DNA from: Vicugna pacos
Taxonomy: Eukaryota > Chordata > Mammalia > Artiodactyla > Camelidae
Assembly: GCF_048564905.1 (NCBI RefSeq)
Contig: NC_132989.1
Coordinates: forward strand, 108,602,257 to 108,666,256
Direction: 5' to 3'
Length of the DNA: 64,000 bases
How positions within the stretch are numbered: the first letter of the stretch is position 1; each line of letters begins with the position of its first letter. The translations under genes were made by a program, and so were the position numbers. This document shows positions 63,870 to 64,000 of the stretch, in pieces. Under the pieces are notes generated by a model. The model saw only the letters and a program-made list of their open reading frames with translations. It was not told where the DNA came from and made no database searches.

Positions 63870-64000
63870 GTAAGCTCAGATGAGACTTTCCACAAAAGTG
63901 GCTCCTCATCGCCTGCCTGTGCCCACAGGCGTCTGTACGCCGGGTGTGAAGTGATTCTAGGCTGCATGTTCCTACCTGGTGAACCCCAGCGAATCAGAGG
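63870..64000 (+). other. MYO10: MYO10 intron, 5' end
   Basis: 131 bases after donor gtaagc. Nothing recognised before the window ends. Confidence 0.85.

Noticed and set aside
1-64000. CRISPR arrays, operons, prophages or other microbial systems
   Set aside because: Spliced vertebrate exons, SINEs and LINEs run throughout. The only direct repeats are microsatellites, minisatellites and transposon duplications.

Overview
The window is mammalian nuclear DNA, almost certainly from a camelid (camel, llama, alpaca or vicuna). At least seven copies of a tRNA-Ala-like SINE with the B-box region ggttcaatccccag and a terminal cctcc match the Vic-1 type SINE known from Camelidae. Older insertions shared by all placental mammals (MIR, L2, L1M, MER2, MER20, MER5A, MLT1) make up the background.

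The whole window lies inside one plus-strand gene, MYO10 (unconventional myosin X), the filopodial motor with a MyTH4-FERM tail. Neither end of the gene is present. I place 20 internal coding exons, 2,959 coding bases or about 986 residues. Splice phases chain correctly from the first exon to the last, with no internal stop or frameshift. In order they encode the distal motor domain (from the TEDS-site loop through switch II, the relay, loop 2 and SH1 to the converter), three IQ motifs, the single alpha-helix and short coiled coil, the acidic PEST region, the N-terminal half of the split PH1, all of PH2, and the start of the C-terminal half of PH1. The rest of PH1, the third PH domain, MyTH4 and FERM lie to the right of the window.

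Layout: nine motor exons at 888-9006; one giant intron at 9007-42542 (33.5 kb); two converter exons at 42543-42874 separated by a 92-base GC-AG intron; a 5.5-kb intron; lever-arm, helix and PEST exons at 48419-51648; PH exons at 52509-63869. No second protein-coding gene, RNA gene, CRISPR array or prokaryotic feature was found.

Four points merit a second look. (1) The giant intron ends exactly at the Met codon that I recall as the first residue of the known headless MYO10 isoform. About 1.9 kb upstream is a promoter-like block with a CCAAT box, two RFX X-box-like sites, a TTTTTAAA element and a strong splice donor that would join this exon in frame. (2) A camelid SINE inserted about 20 bases upstream of a motor-exon acceptor, so the branchpoint zone and part of the pyrimidine tract come from the insertion. 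(3) A non-canonical GC-AG mini-intron splits the converter. (4) The PEST region differs in length and composition from the human protein as I remember it.

Protein numbering below follows the human protein, assuming the Met at 42543 is residue 644. Comparisons with human MYO10 are from memory, not from an alignment run here.
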